Positions 14,014-26,370 of a stretch of 64,000 nucleotides of DNA are shown piece by piece. The stretch's first letter is position 1; the number at the start of each line of letters is the position of its first letter. A program made the translations under genes and the position numbers. The notes under the pieces were generated by a model that did not search any database, had not been told where the DNA came from, and saw nothing but the letters and a program-made list of their open reading frames with translations. Source of the DNA: Erpobdella octoculata (taxonomy: Eukaryota > Annelida > Clitellata > Hirudinida > Erpobdellidae); the NCBI GenBank assembly GCA_963978895.1, contig OZ022242.1:35456352-35520351 (forward strand), given 5' to 3'.

Positions 14014-15228
14014 TTAATCTATCCCATGATGAAGTGATATGTACACGGACGTCAATTCGTGAAGTTTTTCAAATGCTTCCTGAAAATAAAAATATAAATT
14101 TACAACATGTTCAAAAGTTTGATAACAAACTTCAACACCAACTAACCCAGCTTGGATGATAACTAAAATAATTACGCTGAGTCTCAAAAATGTTTTGATA
14201 TATTGCTACTTCTCTAAATTTAACGATGTGATTTATTACGTTGCAGCCTGCCATAAAGAACTGCCCCAGTCTAACGTTAGATCTGTTATATATATAAAAA
14301 AAAATGTACAATGATTTGTTATGTTATAAATACGATTTATTCTGAAACATTTTGTTTTTACTTCGCAAAGATGAATGTAAGTTCTTCTATATTCATTCGT
14401 TGAAAAACTTCCATACAAGTTGAAACATTTATATAATCTGATCGTGGTTGTAGGACAAAAACGTCTATCAAAATATCACTATCAGTTGAAGTCAAAGTAT
14501 TTTCCTAAATAAATGTCAAAATCTGTGCATTTAGAATTCTTTAATACCATACCTAAAAGCTTAAAATAAAATTAAAAACTTAAAAACACATTTTTGGCTT
14601 AAAAACGTTTTTGTACGGTAAGAACTATTTTATATGTTTTGTGGAAATATGTATCCTTAAAATAAAATTTTACTTATAAAAACAAAAAACTTACGTATAT
14701 TGGGTCAACCTTGCTAATATTTTCATAAACACCTGTTTGAAATGGAAACTTTAAAGATACTTTCAAATGCATTCCTTCATTGATGTTCTTTCTACTTAAA
14801 AATTTAACTTGAACACTTTGATTCTGAAAAAAGCTATCCTGGAAAAATGAATCAAAACATGCAAATGCTTAAATGGTTCAAAATTAACATAATACAATGT
14901 AAGTTCGATGTACCTCGTATTGTTCAAAAACAATAACTTGATGGCAATTCTTTGGAATTTCAGACCAAATATTTGAGATGTCATTTTCAATTGAAAATTT
15001 GAAATTTATAAAACAACCCATCTGTAAATAAAATGACAATAGTGTTACTTTACTGTTTCTAATAAATCAGCAACAACTGTTTTATTAATTAATTACACTG
15101 AATGTTTATATTAAACTTTTATTTTTGAGAAAAAAAATTGTTTTACTGTGAAACAAGATATATTTTATACTGAAATTACCATACCTGATTTATTACTGTG
15201 TTTTTATATGCAGAAGAAACAGTAATTA
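14014..15228 (-). other. Gene C phosphatase domain D2 (degenerate pseudophosphatase)
   Basis: Exons near 15186-15228, 14914-15020, 14694-14838, 14360-14502, 14138-14284 and 14014-14079 form a second, divergent PTP-like domain. Recognisable parts are an FWxM-like block (ISNIWSEIPKNCHQVIVFEQ) and the helix after the catalytic loop (GQFFMAGCNVINHIV). The N-terminal half seen in D1 (KNRY, DYINAS) is missing. Where HCSAGVGRTG should be, the sequence reads FAKRSNVRLG, so both the Cys and the Arg are replaced. In two-domain receptor phosphatases D2 is usually regulatory; this one should be catalytically dead. Confidence 0.75.
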
Positions 15229-18200
15229 GAGCCTGTAAATTACAAATCATATATTGTCTGATTCGAATTGAAAACTGAAATGAATATATTTTTTGCACAC
15301 AGCTAGTTTAAAATAATTTCAATTACTGTTAAAACCTTGTGTTGGTTTTCTAGTTGAGTTCTTTTTTCACCGGGTATTTTAGAAGCATTATAAAACTGTA
15401 AAAATTCTTTAAACGTGTACGTTGTAGCACCCAATTCAACCTCTCTCACGAGACATTTGTAAATAAATACGTATTGTGCCTTAAAATATCAAATCTATAT
15501 CAATAGGGATACAAATTGCATATATATATATGTTTTCATATTTACAGCTGTGATTATGTGCATCGCATTCTTTTTAATTTATTGATTTTTAATAGGGTTT
15601 ATACAAAAGAAAATGTTAATTAAATAGTGGAATCATTTAAATCCTGGCTAATTGAATCTGGCAGAGCATTACTAAGCAATAGTTATACTCAAACCATTTA
15701 TTTACCTGTTTTTCCACCATTCGCATTCTGCATCTTCGCAAATTACTAACACATTCGGGAACACTCAAGTCTTCTCCTTGATGTCCTCTACGTAATAAAT
15801 CTGTGATTGCTATGAAACAACCAGTTCTTCCTACGCCAGCACTACAGCCAGGCAGTTTGTTTCAAGAAGGTATAAAACATATGTATTTTATTTATAGTTA
15901 TAAATTACTAAAGAGTTGATAATGACTCATGCGCTCAAAAATATGCTGAATGCCAATTAGAATGTTCTAACTAAACATTAAAAACAGCTTACGTATGATT
16001 GCAAAAAGTTGTTTGGTTAAGCAAGAAACATTTGTTTTGGTAATTTACATTTTAATAAGCAGTTTAACCTGCAATGGACAAGAACATTACAAGGTTTTGT
16101 ATCATAAAGTCTTCTGAAATGTCTGCAAAATGACAGAAACATTTCCAAATCTTCAGGAACGTAATGATCTGGCCAGCCTTTGAAATGCAAATGAGTTAAG
16201 TCACGTGTTTTGTTTTCCTGTTGGAATAAAACATTGTAAGCACATAAAAAAGTTTTATTGTATTAATTACTGTAAAAATGAAACTAACTTTAGAAATAGA
16301 CAATTCTGTTACGATGTATCCTGACCAGGAAGATGAAGATTTATTCGAAATATTAAAATTGTAGATTGTCACTGCCTGTACTTGTGGCCAGTATTGCTCA
16401 CATTTCAACTTGAGGTGTTATAAAACTAACTTTATGATAATTATATATTTTATTCAATTTTTGTTTGAAGTTATTTTAAAATGTTTAATTATCACATAAA
16501 ACGAACCACTTCGTTTTCTAAAACGTTGCATAACATAACAATAATTCCAATTTCTTCCTGCCATATCATTCTCCAGAAATCATCCACGCTTTCTAACGTA
16601 GGTCCTAATAATTAAAAGAAAATATTATGCTTCAAATTTTTTAGTTAATTATATTATTGTTTATTCATTTAAAAAAAACAACACAATCTCATGTTATGTT
16701 CTGTTTACTAATTTAAAAGTGATTAAATTTATAACCTTGAGTTGCTATCAGTTTAGCATTCAAAACATTCTACAAAAGTATAAATAATTGTTTTCAGCAT
16801 TTTATTCAATTTTGTCAACATTTTGTTTGATGATAACTAGACAGTCTAACTTTCATCAATATAATCAGGAAAGATATGATATAACTAACCTCTATATAAC
16901 TTGCATTAATATAATCAGGGTATATTTTTTCCACTGCATCATGTAGAATGACTCTGTTTACTTCATCTAAAACGTGTTCAAATAAAATAAAATAAGAGGA
17001 CAAATTTGATAGCATTTTTGACAACTTACAAGCGCTCTCTTACAAAGCAACAAAGTATGTTTTTTTTCCAATAAAATCAAAAAACATCAAACTTCAAATG
17101 TTCAAATTAGATTTAAATGAGAAGTATTAATGGCACAAAAACAAACATATTTTGAACAAAAGCGTTGACATGAAAAATATGAAATCTTATAAAAATTATT
17201 TTTCATCAAACTTTATAATTATTCTTATCAAGTAATTTGAAATAAAGGTTTGTATAAATACAAATTTTAATGAAGTTTTAAAATCAGTCATAGTTACAGA
17301 TTCATGGATGGTATCAGACTATCAGAGTAATCTTTTCTTTCATAATTGCAACAAATCTAAAAAACGATAATGTCGAGACGAGATAAAGAGCAAATTCTAT
17401 TTCCGGACCCTTGCTGGCAATTCAAGGACCTGCAATGCAGAGCATAATAGAAGGGTATTAGAAATCAGCAAGCAAACATAGCTTGTGCAGCACTTTGCCC
17501 GTAATAAGAAACCAATGGAGTTGACTGAGAATAGTAGAAATATGATCAACTTTAGCTGCCAAGCAAGTTGCATAGCGAAGGACATCGTAAGACTGCTGAT
17601 CCTAGGCGGATAGGCCAATTAAAAAACATTTATAGTACTTGAATAACAAATGCGTGGAGAAGGATTTTAAGTACTAGTCCAGACATGCTTTTATCAGTAT
17701 AATACGGCGGATGGGAAAAAAAGGTGCGATAGACTGAAGAATTATTGAAAATATATTAGTATATAGCACAGCGTGTCTAAACACTTATAAATTAAATTTA
17801 AAAAAATAAACACATCTTTAAAACATTTTAAAACTAATTTAGGAACAAATTTCTAAACATCCCAAAAACATTTTAGTTTTTTGCACAACGAAGTTAAGTA
17901 AAAGAACATTTTTGTAGTTATGTAAATAAATTTAGATAAGATATTTTAACTACATGAATTTAAGTAAAATGTAATGTGAAAAATTATAAGAGTCAAACTC
18001 GAGAAAAACAGGATTGGATTAAAGTTTTTGTCTTTTTTCACAACAAAATAAAATAAACCATAAAAACCTACATGGCAAAACGTTTTTATATCGATTACGT
18101 TTTCTCAGTTCTTCTTGTTTTCCATATGTTTCTAATTCTGCACTTTTACTATTCAATGTCTAATATAAATGTTTAAAATTAAACAAAAGATTGCGTTATT

Positions 18201-21200
18201 ATTATTCATAACAAAAATGAACCATACAATTTCAGTTTTTTATATCTATTGTAAATTAAGATGTATCATAAAGAAGAGTAATATTTTACTTGAAATTCTT
18301 CTTTTATTTTGTCTATGTTGTTCCCAAAATATTCTGGCATTTCTTTAAGTTTCACTCGATAAATGATTTCTAACTCCTCACACTCTTTATTCACTTTCAT
18401 AAGCATTTATAATAGTTTAATTCAATGTTTTTTTATATAAAACAAACCTTAAACATATAAGTACCAGTTATTCTTGTTTCTGATTCTGGTTTCGCCATTT
18501 TATTTGATTGCCTACATAAACAACAAAATCGAAACGTTTTATCTAAAAGATAATCAATAAAAATAATACTGTTATTAACTTTTGGTGATAATTGTAAATC
18601 ACTAGTAGAGCCACAACAATGACGATCAAACCCAAAGTTGAGCCAACGATGAGACCTAGAAAAACAAAATAATACATTAAAGAAAAACAGAAATGGAAGT
18701 TCAACTTTTTTATGTTAATAATAACATTTTTTATATTACCTATAGATATAACTCTAATGTATGCATTCCATTCTGAAAACAAATTTCAATTAATTTAGAC
18801 ACAGCTAATAAAACTCAAAACAGCAAATATAAACCTTGGCACAAAGCATTCCCATCAACATCATAAATACACTTTTTAGAACTTGGGCAATCGCCATTGT
18901 TAATAGAGCAATCTGAAAGATAAACTGTGATTTTTAAAATATTTACATATTTTGAAGACTAAATATACATCTTATATATTTAACAACTAAAAGTCTATTA
19001 AACGCTTTGCTATGCCACTGAGTTTATAAAAATCTGAATCTTGACATTTTCATATGTACGATATTTAAGTTTTGTCGAAGAACAGCATACGGTTCATATC
19101 ATTAGCGCATGTAATAAAAAAACTTATTGATGGACTTGAAATTTTATTTTTTCAAATGTGTTCTTCATATTTTTATTTCTTAAATTTTGTTTTGTTTTGT
19201 ATATATCCATTTTTTCGAGATCACTAAAATCAAACGTGATTTTGGCGTTCTTGTTTCTAATGATCTTAAAGGTCCGGCATAGGTCGAAAGATCAGCGTCA
19301 ATAAACAATCGTGTGCACAACTGGATGAAAAAAACGTATTGTAAAAAAGCCTTGTAAAAAAATTGATTGCATTAAAGCATGTAACGCCATGGATCAACGC
19401 ATGCATGTTCATCAAACAGTTTTACCTGTCAACCGCATGTATTTCAAAAACTCGAAATATGATGAACCCTATTAGTGAGACGTGTTGGTCTAGTGGTATA
19501 GACACCGGCTTTCAGAGTCGTAGGACCTGGGCTCGATTCCTGGTCCGGGCACGTAATTTCCTTAAGCAAGAAACTAACAGACATGTGCTCACGTCAACTC
19601 AACAACCACAATTTAAATTCCTTTGAGCCAACTCAACCATGCCCAATTTATATGATGAAGGGTATAAGTTAGATTAGTTGGTGATGTTTATTACGGGCAG
19701 ATTAATGTTTTGAGAAAAAAAGTTTAGTATTTACGTTAAACTAAGCATTAGAATAATTTGTTTTTTTCAGGTGGCAACAGCTTTACATATGTTAAAAACA
19801 ATGAAAAAAATGTGGCACATTTTATTTTTAGTTTATATAATTTCAAGTTTACTTTTGAGATTACATTGTTTATGTGTTTCCTCAAAACTTTTAATGTTAA
19901 ATTATTTTTATGCTTACTTCTTCTGGTGCAATTTAAACCGGACCATCCGGGAGGGCATCCATCCGGACAAATTCCTTCCTTGAATGTACATCTTGAGTGG
20001 TTTAAACAGTTGCATTCCAAGGAGCAGTTGTCACCATAATTGCCAGTTAAGCACGCTTTTACAGGTTCAAGGATAAAAACATAACAATGAATTTTATATA
20101 AAACGAATATGAGTTTTGTTATAATACTGTATTCATTGTTTTACTATATAATTGATTTGCAGTTAATAAAACAATTTTTTTATGAAAGAAATTCTGTGAA
20201 ACTCAAATTTAAAAACTTTTCTCAGATGAAATTAAACATTTGGAATTATAGAAGTTTTATTTATAGAAAGTCCTATTTTAACTCGAAGTAGATGTGATAA
20301 ACATATGACACTCTCAAACCGAATCTACGATTTTTTTTGTTTAATAAAATTTTTAAGAACATATTTACTTAAGCATGTATCCGAGTTGTTTATTTGATAC
20401 GCAAATTCATTACATACACATGATACAGGATCACTTGAATTATTGCAGTTTTCATTTTCTGAACAGTCGCCATTATTTGTTGAACAATCTGTTGAACAAT
20501 TTATTCAATTTACAAAATTTATCACAATGATAATGTTCCACAGATATTACTGTATTCCAGCATTGTTAAAAATAGATTCGTGTTATTCTAAACAACAATC
20601 TAGTTTAGTTTACTTTACTCTTGTAGTCAATCACTGATATCCAGCCAAATGTGAAGAAATCAATATTTGAGTCTGTTGTTTTAATGTAGGTCTATTTTGA
20701 GTTTTTGTATGTATGTATATATGTATGTATGTGGAGGTTACTTCATACAGTCAATAGCTAGAGAGCACATAATTATTGTTTTCAATCTTGTTTATTATGC
20801 GTTTCTGGTAAAATTTAAGAGCAATTAATTTATTTTATTTAATTAATTTATTTTTAATTTTACTTCTGCTGGTACAATTTAATCCAGACCATCCGGGACG
20901 ACATCCATCCAGGCAAAATCCATCTTTGAAAGTACATCGGGAATTGTTTACACAATTACATTTCAAAGTGCAGTTGTCACCGTATGTTTCATTTGGACAT
21001 TCTTTCACGGGTACATGTACAAGTAAAATTTTACAGTTGTAAAATATGATGGTAGTTAAATAAAACTATGCTGGAAGTGGAATGATAAACCGGAGAAACA
21101 TTCCAACTATGGAATGCATGATGTTCATTGATCAACTTCCACTTGATGTCATCGGAAAAACTTTTCTCCGTACACCATGTGGCAGACAAGTACCACCAAG

Positions 21201-24200
21201 CTTTGCAAGAAGCGATCTATAAATACTCACATTGATTGCGACACATGAAATACATTTATACATACCTAAATGCAATCCTAGTGAATTACATTATTAACAA
21301 TTAATAAACTATTGAAACTTACAATAAAATTCATCATTTTGATTGTATCATTAAAATCAACCTCTGAAAGACGTTTCTTACCCAAGCATGAAGACCAGCG
21401 GTTAACCTGATACGCAAACTCATTGCATTCGCATGATACTGGATTAGATGAGTTATTGCAATTTTCATTTTCTGAACAGTCGCCGTTATTTATAGAACAG
21501 TCTGTAGAATGATTTTTCAAAGAAAAATTATAACAACGTTTTTATTTGCAATAAAAACAGACGTCAACTTCTACAAAGAGCAATTAAAACAAAATCAGCT
21601 TTACCTCTTTTATTACAACTTAAACCAGACCACCCAGGATGACATCCATCTTTACAAAATCCTTCCATAAGTGAACAACGACCTTTATTGAGACAATTGC
21701 ATTTCAATGTGCAGTTGTAACCGTATGTTTCATTTGGACATACTAATGAAGTTATTAGATATTTATTAAAATTGGAAACAACTAGATTCCGAAACAAAAT
21801 ATTTTTTTTAATGAATTAAGTAAAGAAATCTCGTCCATGTTATTATTAAATTTATTGAATTATATCTTACCTGAATACAAACTGATTCCATTGGATGTAC
21901 AAATAGGCAGTGATTCATTTTCAGTACAGTAACACAAACTTCTGTTCTGTATAACACAAATCAATCATTATTTATTTCTTTTCACATGATTGAGAGTAAT
22001 AAATGTTAAATAAATCCAACAAATTCAGCAGCAAAACTGAAACCATATCCAGCACATCTTTCAATGCAACTAATATTCAAATTATCAAAAATTGTTGAAT
22101 TTGTTTGTGGCATATCATAAATCCCCACAATTAAAGTTGAATTGTCAACGTTTTCTGTATAAAAAATGTTAAGCAGATATTAGTCATTATATTTTTTGTA
22201 GCTAAGTTGTTTTAAACCTCCTAAATTATCACCAACTTTCATCACAATGTGTTCCATTCCATCCATCTTCACATCCACTATCACATATTCCACTGTTTTT
22301 ATCACATGGTATGTTTTTGTAACAATTACACAGTTTGTCACACTGCTCTCCATAGAAACCAGTTGTACAGGTGTCTAAATTAATTGAAAATCAACATTAA
22401 ATTTTATTGCAATTAATTTAAAAAAATGAGTTATGTTTATAAGTTAAACAAAAATGAAATAATGTTTAATAACTTGTTAAAGCGATTGAAATCTTTAAGA
22501 ATTTGTTTGAATCATTGAAATAAAAACAATTGTAATATAAATATGTATTTTAAAACATTGAAAACAAGATATTCTCATTTTTAAAATATATAAACCTTCT
22601 TCGTTGTTATTACATTTACAAATATTGAGTTTAAAAATTGATGCAAAAAACTCCGCCTTTCTAATTGCAAACCAGTCCAAATTATGATCCACAACAGCAA
22701 GTACTCAAGTGCTTTATACATGCAGCTCAGAAGTAGACATTGGATGGGTCGACCCATAGGTTGGGTTGGGTTGGGTTAAATTTGTTGACACACGCATGAG
22801 TTGGGTTTGGTTGAAAACTAGAAAAAAATTAATAAAAATAAATGTTATGTGTGGATTGTGTTGGGTTAACTAATTAAAGTTTTTAGGTGGGTCGGATAGG
22901 GTTGAGCTGGGTAATTAGTTGGTTGGGTCGAAACAAATAAGCCTCATGTCCACCTCATGCAACCATAACAGTTTTAAAACATCTAGTGTAGAAAACTATA
23001 ATTTATTATAAAAAAATGAAAATTTATAAACAAATTATAATTTACGACCAAAAATACTTACATACTGCTATGAGTTTTAAAATATTTCGTTTACAGAACT
23101 ATGAACTATTATAATAAAAAATTCAATTTTATAAACTCCGCCATGCTTTTGCGAGTTAGTCTCAAACCTGTATAAAAAAAGGTAAAATGATCAAACTATG
23201 ATCGGCGACAGAAAATGCTTCGATATTTTCAACATACTACTGTATCGGATTTAATACACCTGGTGTAAAAATTCGATACGTTTTTACATACTTGTCAAGA
23301 TAAACCAATTTGAATAGTAAAGATAAGCTGAACTAATGACTTAGAGTTGAAACAATAATATTAAAAAAAATAATGAATTTGATCATTCCAATCTGCAGTG
23401 AGCTCATTTGAAAAAATGTAAACATAGCAAATTTTACAAAGGTCATCAATAAAACCATGGTATTCTATTATGTACTAACTGTTTGGCTTAAGAGCTTTTT
23501 CTCTAAAGATTTGAATTTCACAGATGGTCAAATTACCAGGACCTGTAGTTGGTTGTTGAACTATGACGTAACGTCCTGGAGGTGTATTTGGACGACAAAT
23601 GAGTGTCATATTCTCAGGAGGATTTGCTTTGTTTGGTGATTGTATACATAGTGGATAAGCATATCTCACTGGTGGGTTGGTGGCCTCATTAAAATAATTT
23701 GTTGTGCCTATATATAGATAACCCATTCTTAATTCTGTTTCAACTGTGAATTAAAAATGAAGTTTGTGAAAAAATAAAAAAATATAGATTTATTGAAATA
23801 ATCATTAATGGAATTTTTTTTTTTTTCAAATTATTTATTTGTTCATCATACTGTTTGATTGCTCATAATCTGTAGTAGGTGGAGTTTCGTATCTTGGAGT
23901 AAGTATCACCTGACTTATGTGGTAGACGTCTTTCAAATCAACAACCAACCAATTAGGACCTCTTGGGCCATCATTTCCATGAGCACAATAATATAATTCC
24001 TGTTTAAAAACTTCATCAATAGCTAAATCAGCTATGAGTTGTCTCTTCTGAAGTGGTTTACGTTCATAATATTCATAAGTTGAGCTTTGATAAGCTTTTT
24101 TCAGCTCATCACCTGTTTAAATTGAATTTTAAAACACAGTTTTTCATGATGGTGTGCTAAAAAAATATTTTACGCTGACCGGAATCGTATTTATATGATC

Positions 24201-24418
24201 ACAAGCGGGCACCCGGCGTTGCCCGGGGTTTTCATACAAAGGTGTTCTATTGTTTTCTCTCTCACTCCCGTGATTTTGAAAACAAATAAACATGTTTAAG
24301 TGGTAATACAAATTTATATAAAAATGTTAAATTTAAAACCAAATCGAGTTTTAAAAGAAGCAATCTCACCAGATGTTAAATAGAAAAAACAAGCAACTAC
24401 TACTGCTATAAATATCAT
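14014..24418 (-). CDS. Gene C: receptor-type tyrosine phosphatase with FTP, EGF and WSC ectodomain
   Basis: About 30 exons on the minus strand, roughly 1,140 residues by summing them. Ectodomain: signal peptide 24370-24418 (MIFIAVVVACFFYLTS); FTP 23852-24112 and 23480-23743; EGF 22237-22374; WSC 22021-22154 and 21871-21946; EGF 21605-21742, 21382-21501, 20864-21001, 20369-20488, 19918-20055 and 18835-18912. Then a juxtamembrane stub 18740-18772 and transmembrane exon 18580-18655 (GLIVGSTLGLIVIVVALLVI). Phosphatase exons run from about 18465-18511 to the stop at 14014. D1 keeps the WPD loop and HCSAGVGRTG; D2 has lost its catalytic residues. Receptor phosphatases of this build remove phosphate from tyrosines on proteins under the plasma membrane; the ectodomain would bind an unknown, possibly glycan, ligand. 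The donor of the exon near 18465 was chosen to keep phase and is the least certain boundary. Confidence 0.88.
15717..18393 (-). other. Gene C phosphatase domain D1 (catalytically intact)
   Basis: Exons near 18291-18393, 18069-18163, 16889-16970, 16735-16768, 16509-16608, 16284-16420, 16070-16216 and 15717-15848 give the PTP motifs in order: RNRYKNVLP, DYINASYI, LIATQGP, DDFWRMIW, CEQYWP, HFKGWPDHYVPED, then VHCSAGVGRTG. The catalytic Cys codon closes one exon; the next Ser is split by the intron. General-acid Asp, nucleophile Cys and phosphate-binding Arg are all present. A Gln motif (VEKQAQYVF) follows across the next junction (exon about 15340-15480). By family knowledge this domain should be an active tyrosine phosphatase. 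Confidence 0.9.
16980..18060. other. Gene C intron carrying an interspersed repeat
   Basis: The intron between D1 exons contains, at about 17275-17760, sequence related to the insertions in gene D (34950-35690) and gene E (55560-57120). Shared blocks include a stretch resembling CAGCAAGCAAACATAGCTTG. The repeat has no intact frame. I see no exon in the rest of this intron. Confidence 0.5.
19478..19700 (+). mobile_element. tRNA-derived SINE in a gene C intron
   Basis: The head at about 19481-19552 carries a box A-like TGGTCTAGTGGTATAGACA and a box B-like GGCTCGATTCC, and it folds roughly as a tRNA. An unrelated tail follows, containing TTAAGCAAG as in the second SINE at 35691. The head folds only imperfectly, so I call it a SINE and not a functional tRNA gene. 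It lies inside the intron between EGF exons 18835-18912 and 19918-20055. Confidence 0.65.
22375..23479. other. Gene C intron with GGTTG-rich stretch
   Basis: The intron between FTP and EGF exons holds a G/T-rich stretch at about 22738-22940 with repeated GGTTGGGTT-like units, unlike the surrounding AT-rich sequence. It may be a degenerate minisatellite. No exon is visible. Confidence 0.5.
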
Positions 24419-26370
24419 ATTACGATTTAAACTTGTTTTTTAAAACAATCGCGCAAGTTTCCTATTTAAATAAAAAACAAAATTTGAAACTGATTATTTT
24501 TTAGTTTGATGCAAAGTTATGATTTTTTCTATTTAATTCATTTCAAACAAAGTTTATAACCAAGTTGAATCTCAATTACTTAACAACCGATAAATTTCAC
24601 TGTTCATGGTAACTAGGTAATACAATGAATTCAATTTGAGTTTTTATAATGAGCAAAAAATAAAAAGGACTTTTTTTCTGACTATTTATGGTGGCTATAA
24701 GTGGTTCCTCTTAACCGTTTGAAAAATTAATGTATATGGTAATATAATTTTAGTCAAAACCAGACCAAAATTAAACGAAAGATAAATAAAATAAAATATG
24801 ATTTCTCATTATTTTTGATTCCTTGATTTTATGCTACACTTCTATTCAATTTTGTTTCAACAAAACAAGTCTCAATAAAGTTATTGGAAAATCTGTGGAG
24901 ATTCTAAACAGAAAAAATTTACATGTTTTAAAAAATAAAACCTTTTGCCTTTTTATGGGGAACCAAAAAAATTTTGATGGTGCAACAACATTTTTGGAAA
25001 ACGTAGTCACGGCTAACCTTCTTGGTCATTAGCTATTTTTAAAAACAAAAGAGTAAAGGGTTTTGGAAAAAAATATTTACAAAAAAGTATTAACAGCTAT
25101 CCATCCCCATGTCATTAGCTAATTTTGGAAGACATGTTTACAAAGAATTTTTAGGGGCACATTTGCTAGACCTTGTTCCAAGGTGCCAAAAATCCCAGCT
25201 ACGCTTTTGGTTAAAGAAACAGTTGCCAAAATCGTTACAAATCAGTTTCTTAAATGTCCGTAATTCTGGCAATATTTGTTAGTTGGTTACTGCAGCGAAA
25301 AGTTGATGCTACTTCTTGGTCCATTTTCAGCTAAAATGCGGTTTCCATCGGTCTTGAGTTTTTCTCTTTGAATAACAAAAGTAGATGAAGACGATGATTT
25401 TAAACGTCTTTTAACAAGGAAGACTGTTACCTTGCAAATGGAGAAAAATAAAAAATAAATAAGCTGGCGCCATGCCGTTGGTGGATAAGCTTACAAGAAC
25501 TGCCGCCAATTTAATTCTAATTATTTTTTCCACAGTCAACCTGTGCAGACTAACCAGGATTGGGTTAGTATGTTTATTTTTTTTCCTTTGCTCCATAAAA
25601 TATGCTGCCGAGTTCAGAGCTGATCTTAGCGATTAACTGATTTTTCTTTGTGATCCAGCCAAACCAGAGCTGTCATAAGTCTGGACAAAACGAGAAAAGA
25701 CACAAGTGTATGTAGAAAAAAGCCGATGGTTGTCTAATTAGCCTTGGAGCGGAAAAACACGCACGATTGATTTAGCTAAATCAGCATCCTGATATATGTC
25801 AAAATCTCGCAATGACCAAGATAGCACCACCATATCCTGACCGATTCAAATCGGATTTTTTTGGCGACCACATCTGACAAGATATGATGCAGGCCAGATA
25901 ACCTACGATTTTTCTGAATTCAGCTAGAGACCACATGAGCGCATATAAAAATCAACCTTATCTCAAAGACAGATAGCAACTTTTTTTCAAGTACACAGGG
26001 GCAATATAATTGAGTATTGCTAGCGAAGAAATGACTGGGCAGTCCATTACCAGCTATATTGTCCTCTGGTTTACTAATGAACATCAGGATAATCACGGGT
26101 TAGTCATTGGACATAATCTTTTGTTTTTATAAAACACACTGAGAAATTTTCGTTTTACTAAGTGTATTATTATAGAACAACAATGACTCAAATTGTTCAA
26201 GTAACAAACTAAGTGAAAATAAGTTTATTAACAAGTAAACATTATTTAATAATAAAAAGTAATAGTCAAATTAAAAAAATAAAAATGATAATGAATACGT
26301 TAGAAATTAGCTCAAATGATTAACAGTGTAAAAAACTGATTCAATGCTGTATTACATAATGAGTTTTTTG
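24419..26370. other. Intergenic region between genes C and D, including the left duplication boundary
   Basis: The stretch 24419-25113 should contain the gene C promoter but no motif stands out. Just inside gene C, at about 24200-24230, the first intron holds a GC-rich stretch (CACCCGGCGTTGCCCGGGG) that resembles a decayed mobile-element terminus. From 25114 the sequence is nearly identical to 46615 onward, marking the start of the tandem duplication. The block 25114-26110 contains no convincing gene; its short frames are not conserved as a protein. Confidence 0.6.

Noticed and set aside
19478..19555. Possible functional tRNA gene with an apparent TCA anticodon
   Set aside because: The anticodon stem is mismatched, the acceptor stem is poor and a SINE-type tail follows, so a tRNA-derived SINE fits better than a suppressor or selenocysteine tRNA.
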